Source of the DNA: Porticoccaceae bacterium | GTDB taxonomy: Bacteria > Pseudomonadota > Gammaproteobacteria > Pseudomonadales > Porticoccaceae | NCBI GenBank assembly: GCA_023255165.1 | Contig: JALRJD010000296.1 | Coordinates: forward strand, 1 to 6,396 | Direction: 5' to 3' | Length of the DNA: 6,396 bases | Notes under the pieces: model-generated | The model's input: the letters and a program-made list of their open reading frames with translations, nothing else | The model's database searches: none | What the model was told of the DNA's origin: nothing | Shown: piece after piece, positions 1-6,186 of the stretch | How the letters are laid out: every line of letters begins with the position of its first letter | Position numbering within the stretch: the stretch's first letter is position 1 | Translations under genes and position numbers: made by a program

Positions 1-609
1 CGCGTAGTAGTCGCTAACCATATCGGTCATCATATAACCTGGCGCCAGTGCATTAACCCGAATATTGTGCTCGGCCAGCTCATGAGCCATCACCGCGGTC
101 AGTTGATTGACCGCCGCCTTGGAGGCGCTGTAGTGAGTAAGACCCTTGAACGACGCAACCGCGCAGATCGAGGAGGTGTTGATAATGCTGCCCGGCTTGC
201 CCGCTGCCACCAGTCGCTGCGCGGCTTCCTGACCCAGGTTGTAAACGCCCTTGAGATTCACATCCAGCACGTTATCCCACACCGCTTCTTCCATTTGTAA
301 AAAAGGTTGGCCGCCAGTGGCGCCCGCGTTGCAGACAATAATATCCGGCGTGCCAAACTGCTGTTCGGCGGTATCAAAGCCGGCCTTGACCGAGGCGCGA
401 TCTGTCACATCCATGGTCACCGCCATGGCCTTGCCGCCTTTGGCGTTAATTCGATCGACCAGGCTCTGCAGACGATCAGTTCGGCGCGCGGCACAGACGA
501 CAGCAACGCCATTATCGGCGTACATTTCCGCCATATGCTCACCTAAACCGCTGGACGCGCCACTCACGAGAGCGATCTTGCCAGCCACGGAAAAAATATT
601 GTTAGTCAC
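1..609 (-). CDS. Short-chain dehydrogenase/reductase (FabG/BadH-like), C-terminus cut by window edge
   Basis: Predicted cytoplasmic NAD(P)(H)-dependent oxidoreductase of the classical SDR family, interconverting a hydroxyl and a ketone. 203 codons are visible; the remaining roughly 50 residues lie beyond the left edge. The start is a GTG at 609-607, with an AAAAAGG ribosome site about 7 bases upstream and no in-frame ATG before it. Residues 17-23 (GASSGLG) form the Rossmann dinucleotide loop. R42-R43 after the second strand hint at NADP(H). D67-V68 and the NAG motif (94-96) are present. The catalytic tetrad is complete: N118, S147, Y160 and K164 in YSASK. N186 and P190-G191 fit the usual N-x-x-x-PG segment. 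It starts 36 bases after the upstream SDR, so it is probably the last visible gene of the same operon. Family assignment is secure; the substrate is unknown. By context it could oxidise a hydroxyacyl-CoA or a ring alcohol. Confidence 0.9.
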   Translation of the reverse strand, partial: MTNNIFSVAGKIALVSGASSGLGEHMAEMYADNGVAVVCAARRTDRLQSLVDRINAKGGKAMAVTMDVTDRASVKAGFDTAEQQFGTPDIIVCNAGATGGQPFLQMEEAVWDNVLDVNLKGVYNLGQEAAQRLVAAGKPGSIINTSSICAVASFKGLTHYSASKAAVNQLTAVMAHELAEHNIRVNALAPGYMMTDMVSDYYA

Positions 610-645
610 GGTATTACCTTTTTTGTTGTTATTTTGGGAAATTGA

Positions 646-1407
646 TTAGTACTGAATGCGCTTGGTAAAGCCGCCGTCAACCACCACATTGGTGCCGGTG
701 GTGTAGGCAGACAGTGGGCTCAGCAGCAGTGCAACCTGCACGCAAACTTCCTCGCCGGTACCCATACGACCAGCGGGAATGGCCGCAACAGTCGACTCAT
801 AGATCTCCGGCATCGCCTGTTTAATCTGATCCCATGCGCCGCCTTCAATAAAGATCGGGCCGGGGCTGACGCTGTTAACACGAATGCCAAGAGGCGCGAG
901 ATCCTGAGCCAGATTGCCAAAATAATTTAACAGTGCCGCTTTCATGGCGCCGTAGGGCACTGCGCCAGCAAAGGCTTCAAGCGCCGCGGTTGAACCGATG
1001 CTGACAATCGAACCACAGGAAGACTTCTCCAGGTAAGGCTTGACCGCATTGACCGCTTTCCAGCTGGCCAGCACGTCAGCTTCAAAGTTACTGCGCCAAC
1101 CGGACTCTTCCGCGTCGGCACCACCGGCACTGACGTTGGCAACAAAACCATCAATGCCACCCAGGCTATCGGCACAGGCCGCAATCCACGATTCCAGCGA
1201 TGCGCTGTCCGTGACATCCACCACCTGGCCGTGAGCTTTTACACCCATGCCGCGAATGGTTTCCACCGCCGCGTTAACTTCATCCTGGTTGCGCGCACAG
1301 ATGCCCACATTGCAGCCCTCGGCAGCCAGGGTTTTGGCCATGGCAAAACCGATACCTTTTGAGGAACCGGTAATCAAAACTGTTTTATCTTTTAATTGCA
1401 GATCCAT
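646..1407 (-). CDS. Short-chain dehydrogenase/reductase with non-canonical Asn site
   Basis: Complete 253-residue SDR, a normal length for the classical family, predicted cytoplasmic. The ATG start has AAAGGG 9 bases upstream. The cofactor loop is GSSKGIG (14-20), and D64-V65 follows the fourth strand. The catalytic Ser, Tyr and Lys are S139, Y152 and K156, with the Y-x-x-x-K reading YGAMK. N174-S-V-S-P-G-P and a C-terminal VVDGG segment complete the fold. Two positions depart from the textbook: the NAG motif reads NVS (91-93), and the tetrad Asn position aligned with N118 of the neighbouring SDR is D111. Reduction or oxidation of a carbonyl/hydroxyl is therefore likely, but the proton relay may differ. 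It lies 106 bases downstream of an acyl-CoA dehydrogenase gene and 36 bases upstream of the next SDR gene, so it is probably co-transcribed with both. The substrate is not identifiable; 3-oxoacyl reductase labels would be over-specific. Confidence 0.92.
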   Translation of the reverse strand: MDLQLKDKTVLITGSSKGIGFAMAKTLAAEGCNVGICARNQDEVNAAVETIRGMGVKAHGQVVDVTDSASLESWIAACADSLGGIDGFVANVSAGGADAEESGWRSNFEADVLASWKAVNAVKPYLEKSSCGSIVSIGSTAALEAFAGAVPYGAMKAALLNYFGNLAQDLAPLGIRVNSVSPGPIFIEGGAWDQIKQAMPEIYESTVAAIPAGRMGTGEEVCVQVALLLSPLSAYTTGTNVVVDGGFTKRIQY

Positions 1408-1450
1408 AATGTTCTACCCTTTTTATTATTAATTTTTTAAACCAAATACT

Positions 1451-1462
1451 GTTAAATTTAAC
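1451..1462. repeat. Perfect 12-bp palindrome GTTAAATTTAAC
   Basis: Perfectly self-complementary 12-mer, 44 bases upstream of the SDR start at 1407, in the AT-rich half of the gap. It could be an operator or part of an internal promoter region, but AT-rich palindromes of this size often occur by chance and no clear promoter boxes flank it. Confidence 0.3.
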
Positions 1463-1477
1463 CACTCAAATTTCGCC

Positions 1478-1508
1478 GCCGGCCATTCTCTGTCGACCAT
1501 TGGCCGAC
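1478..1508 (-). other. Intergenic hairpin between dehydrogenase and SDR genes
   Basis: On the minus strand the arms CGGCCA and TGGCCG pair over 6 bases and extend to 8 with one G-U pair, around a 15-base loop. It begins about 5 bases after the dehydrogenase stop codon. No T-run follows, so it is a poor terminator. An mRNA-processing or stability element is more likely if it functions at all. Confidence 0.4.
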
Positions 1509-1513
1509 AATTT

Positions 1514-2644
1514 TTACGCCTCTGCATAACGCGTCAGGTGCGCATCCCTCGATCCAAACATCACGCCGATGGTGGCGATGCGTTTAAAATAATGGCCGAC
1601 ACTAAATTCATCGGTCGTGCCAATACCACCATGCAACTGCACCGCATTGTGCGAAACATAGCGCCCGGCTTTGCCAACCTTTGCCTTCAACGCCGAGACA
1701 CATTGCGCCGCGTCGGCCGAACCGTTATCCAGTTTCCAGGCAGTCGCCATTAACAGTGAACGGGTCAGTTCGATTTCCATAAACATATCGGCCATGCGAT
1801 GACGCAACACCTGAAAGGCGGAAATTGGCTGGCCAAACTGTTTACGCTGTTTGGTGTAATCAACCGTCGCCGTCAACAGGGCTTCCATCGCGCCAACCGC
1901 TTCGGCACAGACCGCAACAATCGCCCGATTAAAAACCGGATCAGTCAAATCGCAGGCATTATTCAACTCGCCCAGCACCGCGTCGCTATCAACTCTGACG
2001 TTATCCAACTGCAATTCACAGGCGCCGCGGCCATCATAGGTTTTGTAACTGCTGCAGCTGACACCGGCGCTGTTTTTGTCGATGGCAAACAGACTGATGC
2101 CCTGACGACGATCATCACCGGCAGCCGCAGTGCGCGCCGTAACCAGCAGCACATCCGCCGCCGGGCCATTGAGCACAACTGTCTTTTTGCCATTCAGCAC
2201 AAAACCGCCATCAACCGACTCGGCGGTGGTTTCCACATGCAGCGGGTCGGCAACATTACCCTCTTCCAAATAAGCAAGAGCGCCCTGCAACTCACCGGAA
2301 ATCAGTGGCGTCAGATAGCGTTCGGCAACGGCGGGCTGGGCGCCGGCTTCGATCAAGCCACCCACCAACACTACCGATTCCAGATAGGGTTCAAGCACCA
2401 GGTATTTGCCAAACTGTTCGCACAAAATCATGGTTTCCAGGGCGCCGCCACCGAAGCCACCGGACTCTTCGCTAAAGGTCATGGCCAACCAACCGAGATC
2501 AGCAAAGGTCTGCCACATCTCAGGGTTAAAACCCGCGGCCTGATTCACGGTCGCCTGACGGCTGTCAAAACTGTAGTTGTCGCGAAGATATCGCTCTGCG
2601 CTGTCACGCAACATGTTCTGTTCTTCGCTGTACTCAATAAACAT
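1514..2644 (-). CDS. Acyl-CoA dehydrogenase, FAD-binding partner subunit lacking the catalytic base
   Basis: Predicted 376-residue acyl-CoA dehydrogenase-fold protein. The start at 2644 (MFIEYS) was chosen because the longer reading frame runs into the preceding gene and its extra 30 residues look non-coding; the ribosome site is weak. The FAD-binding half is intact: R267-K-Q-F-G, the Arg that contacts the FAD pyrophosphate of the neighbouring subunit, and Q336-L-H-G-G-I-G. The catalytic half is degraded. The usual S-E-P-G-x-G-S-D loop is replaced by sequence around YLEEGNVADP (125-134), the helix Glu of the IVD/LCAD type is N239-R240, and the C-terminal YEGT loop is missing because the protein ends soon after the HGGIG motif. 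Alone it should not dehydrogenate an acyl-CoA. It starts 34 bases after the other dehydrogenase, whose defects are the mirror image, so the two probably form an alpha2beta2 enzyme. Subunit role is inference; family membership is secure. Confidence 0.93.
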   Translation of the reverse strand: MFIEYSEEQNMLRDSAERYLRDNYSFDSRQATVNQAAGFNPEMWQTFADLGWLAMTFSEESGGFGGGALETMILCEQFGKYLVLEPYLESVVLVGGLIEAGAQPAVAERYLTPLISGELQGALAYLEEGNVADPLHVETTAESVDGGFVLNGKKTVVLNGPAADVLLVTARTAAAGDDRRQGISLFAIDKNSAGVSCSSYKTYDGRGACELQLDNVRVDSDAVLGELNNACDLTDPVFNRAIVAVCAEAVGAMEALLTATVDYTKQRKQFGQPISAFQVLRHRMADMFMEIELTRSLLMATAWKLDNGSADAAQCVSALKAKVGKAGRYVSHNAVQLHGGIGTTDEFSVGHYFKRIATIGVMFGSRDAHLTRYAEA

Positions 2645-2678
2645 TAATACTGATATCCGACTTGATGATTTAAATTTT

Positions 2679-3881
2679 CTAGAGGCGCAAAACGCGCTTG
2701 GCAATAATGTCGCGCTGGATCTCAGCGGAGCCACCGTAAATGGTCGACGCGCGATTATTGATATATTCCGCCATGGTGGTCAGGCCGCAGGCTGGGCCCA
2801 CAGGTTCACCGGCAAAGTCTGGAAGCAGAGCATCGAGCTGCTTAACAAATGCGTGCTCACCCATTATTTCAAGACTCAATTCATTAAAGCGCTGACCAAT
2901 TTCCGTGCCCATCACTTTGGTCAGGGATGACAGCGCACCGGCATTACCACCCGCCTCAAATGCCCCTTTCACGCGCAGCTCGGTAAACTCCAGCGCCAGT
3001 GCATCGACGGCCACATCGGCGAATTTGGCTTTAAATACCGGGTTCTGCTCCCACAGCACATGGTCAGCGGAATACTGCGAGCTGGCCTGTCGACGAATTT
3101 TCGCCATTTGCTTTTTGTGGTCGATGGTAAAGTTGTGACCGCCACGCTCAAACTCGAGCAGCGACTTGGCCACATCCCAACCCTGATTTTCAGCACCGAC
3201 AAGATTGGCAGCGGGAACCCGCACATCGTCAAAAAATACCTGACACTGCTCTACTGTGCCGTCGAGTCCGACAATTGGTTCAACCAGCAAACCTTTGCTG
3301 TCCATATCGACAAGAATAAAGCTGATGCCCGCCTGTGGTTTGCCCTCTTTCGAGGTTCGTACCAGGCAGAAAATTTTATTGGAATGCTGCGCGTAGCTGG
3401 TCCAGATTTTTGAACCATTGATAATGTAATCGTCGCCGTCGCGAACCGCGGCGGTACTCAGTGACGCCAGATCCGACCCGGCGCCGGGCTCGGAGTAGCC
3501 CTGACACCACACATCTTCGCCGGAGAGCATTCGCGGCAGATAATAATTTTTTTGCTCTTCAGTGCCATAGTGAATCAGCATCGGCCCCAGCATCTGCAAA
3601 CCCATCGCCAACAGCGACGGCGCATTGGCCAGTTTGCACTCTTCCTGGAAGATATAGCGCTGATTGAGGGTCCAGCCAGTGCCGCCGTATTCACTCGGCC
3701 AATCCGGCGCAATCCAGCCTTTCTGATGGAGGATTTTGTGCCACTTCATGGTCGCCTCAAAATCCGCGAATACACTGGTCATCAGCTCGCCGGCGCGCTT
3801 TATATCCGGAGTCAGTGACTGCTCCAGAAACTCGCGAACTTCAGTACGGAATGCGTTATCCGTAATAACCTGGTCTGTCAT
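2679..3881 (-). CDS. Acyl-CoA dehydrogenase, catalytic subunit of probable heteromeric enzyme
   Basis: Predicted 400-residue flavoprotein introducing an alpha,beta double bond into an acyl-CoA. The ATG at 3881 is preferred over the GTG immediately before it, because GAG (3891-3889) then sits 7 bases upstream. The N-terminal helical domain is followed by the flavin loop YSEPGAGSD (129-137) and W160-T-S, which normally stacks beside the isoalloxazine ring. The catalytic base appears to be E245 in FERGG, the helix position used by isovaleryl- and long-chain acyl-CoA dehydrogenases. The alternative MCAD position is Gly (Y382-G-G-S instead of YEGT). The C-terminal domain lacks RxxFG, and the usual QxxGGxG is degenerate (EIMGEHA, 338-344), so a partner must supply the FAD-binding Arg. 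The adjacent dehydrogenase carries exactly those motifs. Resembles the actinobacterial FadE26/27 and FadE28/29 type of steroid side-chain enzymes in arrangement; substrate here unknown. Confidence 0.95.
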   Translation of the reverse strand: MTDQVITDNAFRTEVREFLEQSLTPDIKRAGELMTSVFADFEATMKWHKILHQKGWIAPDWPSEYGGTGWTLNQRYIFQEECKLANAPSLLAMGLQMLGPMLIHYGTEEQKNYYLPRMLSGEDVWCQGYSEPGAGSDLASLSTAAVRDGDDYIINGSKIWTSYAQHSNKIFCLVRTSKEGKPQAGISFILVDMDSKGLLVEPIVGLDGTVEQCQVFFDDVRVPAANLVGAENQGWDVAKSLLEFERGGHNFTIDHKKQMAKIRRQASSQYSADHVLWEQNPVFKAKFADVAVDALALEFTELRVKGAFEAGGNAGALSSLTKVMGTEIGQRFNELSLEIMGEHAFVKQLDALLPDFAGEPVGPACGLTTMAEYINNRASTIYGGSAEIQRDIIAKRVLRL

Positions 3882-3921
3882 CACCTGTCTCTTTTAATGG
3901 TTCTTTTCACTTTTATTAGTC

Positions 3922-3960
3922 GCACTTCTAATGTGCACTTCTAATGTGCACTTCTAATTT
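3922..3960. repeat. Three tandem copies of a 13-bp unit (GCACTTCTAATGT)
   Basis: Units at 3922-3934 and 3935-3947 are identical; 3948-3960 differs in one base. The junctions create the palindrome GTGCAC at 3933-3938 and 3946-3951, so adjacent copies can also pair as GTGCAC stems with a 7-base loop. A fourth GCAC follows at 3962. The array lies 40 to 80 bases upstream of the dehydrogenase start codon, inside its predicted leader. Either replication slippage or a cluster of protein-binding sites would explain it. Confidence 0.8.
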
Positions 3961-3961
3961 T

Positions 3962-3980
3962 GCACTGATATCAGGAGTGC
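3962..3980. promoter_or_regulatory. Palindromic element GCACT-N9-AGTGC with CTGATATCAG core
   Basis: Outer arms GCACT (3962-3966) and AGTGC (3976-3980) flank and overlap a perfect 10-base palindrome CTGATATCAG at 3965-3974. The GCACT arm is the same word that begins each unit of the tandem repeat next to it, which suggests the repeat and palindrome may be bound by one protein. Confidence 0.4.
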
Positions 3981-4080
3981 TATTCAAGGGTCTAAAAAAT
4001 GCTTCTCAATGCTGCGTCTCAATCCAGCCTTTTTTTGTGCGCTTTTTTACGGCACACGATAAACAAGCAAACCTGTTTTT

Positions 4081-4109
4081 ATTTTATGTTGATTCAACTG
4101 CTTTTGCAA
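4081..4109 (-). promoter_or_regulatory. Sigma70-type promoter for the dehydrogenase/SDR genes
   Basis: On the minus strand: TTGCAA (4109-4104), a 17-base spacer, then TAAAAT (4086-4081). The spacing is ideal and the boxes are good. The predicted start near 4074 would give a leader of about 190 bases before the dehydrogenase ATG at 3881, running through the palindrome and tandem repeat below it. This would let the lower four genes be expressed apart from the synthetase. Confidence 0.5.
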
Positions 4110-4201
4110 TCCGTTGGCGGCCTGTAAAGCGCACCGTTGCAACTGTTTAACATCGTTTAAATGTGCGCGTCTTCTGCAATGCAACAGGTTGATTGGCGCA
4201 A

Positions 4202-5776
4202 TTATTCGCCAGCCTCGATTTTGTCTTTAACCTGCTGCCTGAGTACATCCTTGCGCACCTTGCCGGAGGCTGTCTTCTGCAACTCATCACAGAGCTCAAT
4301 TCGCTGTGGCCATTTTTGTTTTGCCAGGCCACTGCGCTGAAAAAACGGCTGTAACTCATCCAGGCCCAATACTGCGCCATCCCGGGTAACCAGACAGGCG
4401 CAAACACCCTCACCCAAACGGGCGTGGGGCATGGCAACCACCGCGGCTTCGCTGATCAGATCGTGCTGATGTAATACGTCTTCAATTTCACGGGCGGAAA
4501 TATTTTCACCGCCGCGAATAATGATGTCCTTCTTGCGATCGGTGATGATAATCGCGCCCTGCTCGGTGATATGACCGATATCGCCAGTGTGAAAATAACC
4601 CTGACGATCAACCGCCTGGCGTGTCTGCTCTTCTTCACCATAGCCAAGCATCATCGCCGGGCCTTTGACCAACAGTTCGCCATCTTCACCCTGGGCCAGA
4701 ACCTCACCCTCTTCATCGACAACCAACACATCCCAGTTGGCGATGCGGCCATCGGTTGTCGCCGCCAGCAGCTCGTCTTCGGGGCGTCTGAATCCAACTG
4801 TCACCAGCGGTGCTTCAGTGCAACCGTAAACTCTGAAAGCGCGGCAATTGTCCAGCGCGCGATGGGCATCCTGAATCAGGTTGGGTGGCACCGATGCGCC
4901 TCCGCAGGCAAAGAAACGCAAACTGGGCAGACCCAGTGAATCGCGCTGAGCTTTTTCCACCAACTCCTGCAGGAATGGTGTCGCGCTGACACAGCCTGTG
5001 GCGCCAATGGCCTGGATATAATCTGTTGCCAGATCGACATCCCAGCGCTCCATAAACGCGGACTTGCTGTCGCTAAAAAACGGCAACTCGATACCGTTTA
5101 CAAAGCCTGTCACATGGGTAACCGGAGACGGCATCAACATAATATCGTCGGCGCCCAGCTCCCAACCTTCGACGCCATTGTCCAGCGCGCGAGCCAGAGA
5201 CTGGTGCGAGTGGATCACCGCTTTGGCGCGGCCGGTGGTACCGGAGGTGTACATAACAATTTTGGGCGCCTGCATATCCACAGGCTGTTGCGCCGGCGTC
5301 GGCTCACCGCGCTGGGCGACCAACTGCTCGTACTGCAACATGTCCTCGTCCTGATGGCGCACCGAGACCACATGCTCCAGATCCGGAAGCTGTGGCAGCA
5401 GGCGTTCAATCATCTCGGGGAAATCATGGCCGCGATAGATGCCGGGAATAAACAGACAGCGTGAGCGACTGTCGGCAAGAATAAAGGCCAGCTCGCGATC
5501 GCGATAAATCGGGATAACCGGATTGATCACCAGCCCCAGCCATACCGCGGCAATATCAATGGCAACGGTTTCACGCCAGTTGGGCAACTGAAAACTGATG
5601 ACATCGCCCGCTTTTAAGCCGAGGCTGGAGAGTGAGGCGGCCAACGCCATAGCCTCCTGAAAAATACTGCCGTAGGTAATATGGCCGCCATCCTCCAGAT
5701 AGATCGCAACGGCATCGGCTGAAGCGGCTGCCTTCTGTTTCGCGTAATCAGCAAGGTTTTTGTCACGTAGAAGCAT
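4202..5776 (-). CDS. AMP-forming acyl-CoA synthetase (cyclohexanecarboxylate-CoA ligase / EntE-like group)
   Basis: Predicted 524-residue ANL-superfamily enzyme that adenylates a carboxylic acid with ATP and transfers it to CoA, in the cytoplasm. The start at 5776 (MLLRDK) has AAGG 6 bases upstream. An in-frame start at 5866 exists, but its extra 30 residues do not look like protein. Core motifs in order: SFQLPNW (61-67), P-loop YTSGTTGRAK (176-185), CGGASVP (291-297), YGCTE (317-321), YFHTGD (394-399), DRKKDIIIRGGENIS (413-427), and the C-terminal catalytic Lys K506 in SGKVRKD. All residues needed for the two half-reactions are present. The P-loop ends RAKAV where PKG is usual, a mild variation. 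The SFQLPNW and NPVIPIYR (85-92) segments resemble cyclohexanecarboxylate-CoA and dihydroxybenzoate-AMP ligases more than long-chain FadD, which suggests a cyclic or bulky acid. First gene of the minus-strand cluster. Acid specificity is inferred only. Confidence 0.94.
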   Translation of the reverse strand: MLLRDKNLADYAKQKAAASADAVAIYLEDGGHITYGSIFQEAMALAASLSSLGLKAGDVISFQLPNWRETVAIDIAAVWLGLVINPVIPIYRDRELAFILADSRSRCLFIPGIYRGHDFPEMIERLLPQLPDLEHVVSVRHQDEDMLQYEQLVAQRGEPTPAQQPVDMQAPKIVMYTSGTTGRAKAVIHSHQSLARALDNGVEGWELGADDIMLMPSPVTHVTGFVNGIELPFFSDSKSAFMERWDVDLATDYIQAIGATGCVSATPFLQELVEKAQRDSLGLPSLRFFACGGASVPPNLIQDAHRALDNCRAFRVYGCTEAPLVTVGFRRPEDELLAATTDGRIANWDVLVVDEEGEVLAQGEDGELLVKGPAMMLGYGEEEQTRQAVDRQGYFHTGDIGHITEQGAIIITDRKKDIIIRGGENISAREIEDVLHQHDLISEAAVVAMPHARLGEGVCACLVTRDGAVLGLDELQPFFQRSGLAKQKWPQRIELCDELQKTASGKVRKDVLRQQVKDKIEAGE

Positions 5777-5826
5777 TGTTGGCCTTATATTTTTTATCCG
5801 GATAGCCAGCTGGTGTCGGCGCGAAT

Positions 5827-5841
5827 GGTCAATTACTGACC
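5827..5841. promoter_or_regulatory. Interrupted palindrome GGTCA-N5-TGACC, candidate operator
   Basis: Two 5-base arms in perfect inverted symmetry with a 5-base spacer, centred 58 bases upstream of the synthetase start. The size and position fit a dimeric repressor such as a TetR or GntR-type protein. It does not match the FadR consensus. Arms this short can arise by chance. Confidence 0.3.
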
Positions 5842-5980
5842 CGGGACAGCGCCGCGGCACTGGCAATTGCTATTTGTGCTGTCAGAGCGCCAAAGTAACC
5901 CAAACCATAAAAACATACAACCTTGATTGTTTAATTAGTTTCAGATGGCTCCCCGCCTTAATGTCGGCTCAGGTTATTGA

Positions 5981-5993
5981 CGGCCCTGGGCCG
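5981..5993. repeat. GC-rich palindrome CGGCCC-T-GGGCCG
   Basis: Six-base arms around a single central base, in an otherwise mixed-composition intergenic stretch. The loop is too short for an RNA hairpin without opening the stem, so if functional it would act as a protein-binding site. Roughly mid-way between the two divergent start codons. Confidence 0.35.
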
Positions 5994-6114
5994 CCGCCGC
6001 ACAAGGTTTCAGCACAGTCATAACACAATATTCGGATGCAATATTCAGTGACGATAAAACAGCCTAAAATCCAGGCACAGATCATCATCTCTGCTCGTAT
6101 CAATAAGTAGGAAT

Positions 6115-6143
6115 ACCGGTCGTAAAAAGTGGCTACACCGGTC
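6115..6143 (+). promoter_or_regulatory. Paired ACCGGTC direct repeats, candidate activator site
   Basis: ACCGGTC occurs at 6115-6121 and again at 6137-6143, 22 bases apart, so about two helical turns and on the same face of the DNA. The pair ends 10 bases before the -35 box at 6154, centred near -71 and -49 from the predicted start. That position and phasing suit a dimeric transcription activator. No regulator gene is in the window to match it. Confidence 0.4.
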
Positions 6144-6153
6144 TCAAAACAGG

Positions 6154-6182
6154 TTGAAGTTTGCATTTGCCAAGGTTATATT
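6154..6182 (+). promoter_or_regulatory. Sigma70-type promoter for the exported-protein gene
   Basis: TTGAAG (6154-6159), an exactly 17-base spacer, and TATATT (6177-6182). This is the best promoter match in the window and points at the gene starting at 6308. The expected transcription start is near 6189, giving a leader of about 120 bases that begins with the inverted repeat at 6187-6230. Confidence 0.65.
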
Positions 6183-6186
6183 CCAC

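Larger units (their letters stand above)
3882..4201. other. 320-base gap between synthetase and dehydrogenase genes
   Basis: No convincing gene on either strand; the one plus-strand open frame (3944-4150) lacks a ribosome site and any recognisable motif. The gap is AT-rich towards the dehydrogenase. No clear hairpin-plus-T-run terminator follows the synthetase stop codon at 4202. It contains a minus-strand promoter (4081-4109), a palindromic element (3962-3980) and a 13-bp tandem repeat (3922-3960). Confidence 0.6.
5777..6153. other. Divergent intergenic region, left part
   Basis: This stretch separates the synthetase start from the rightward promoter. Open frames on both strands here look non-coding: short, without recognisable motifs or convincing ribosome sites. 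It holds an interrupted palindrome at 5827-5841 and a compact palindrome at 5981-5993. I could not find a convincing minus-strand promoter for the synthetase; a TTGACC resembling a -35 box exists near 5832 on that strand, but no well-spaced -10 follows. No regulator gene is present. Confidence 0.6.

Noticed and set aside
1799..2647. 282-residue plus-strand open frame
   Set aside because: It lies wholly antisense to a clear acyl-CoA dehydrogenase gene; its composition (many His, Gln, Arg, Ile) is that of a shadow frame and no domain is recognisable.
2645..2734. Longer dehydrogenase start at 2734
   Set aside because: It would overlap the end of the preceding gene by 56 bases, and the added residues do not resemble an acyl-CoA dehydrogenase N-terminus.
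3944..4150. 68-residue plus-strand open frame in the gap
   Set aside because: Its start falls inside the tandem repeat, it has no ribosome site, and the peptide shows no recognisable motif.
5777..5866. Longer synthetase start at 5866
   Set aside because: The extra 30 residues are Arg/Pro-rich with no family similarity, while the Met at 5776 has a good ribosome site and matches the usual N-terminus of the family.
5969..6166. 65-residue minus-strand open frame between the divergent genes
   Set aside because: Cys-rich, no ribosome site or known motif, and it covers the repeats preceding the rightward promoter.
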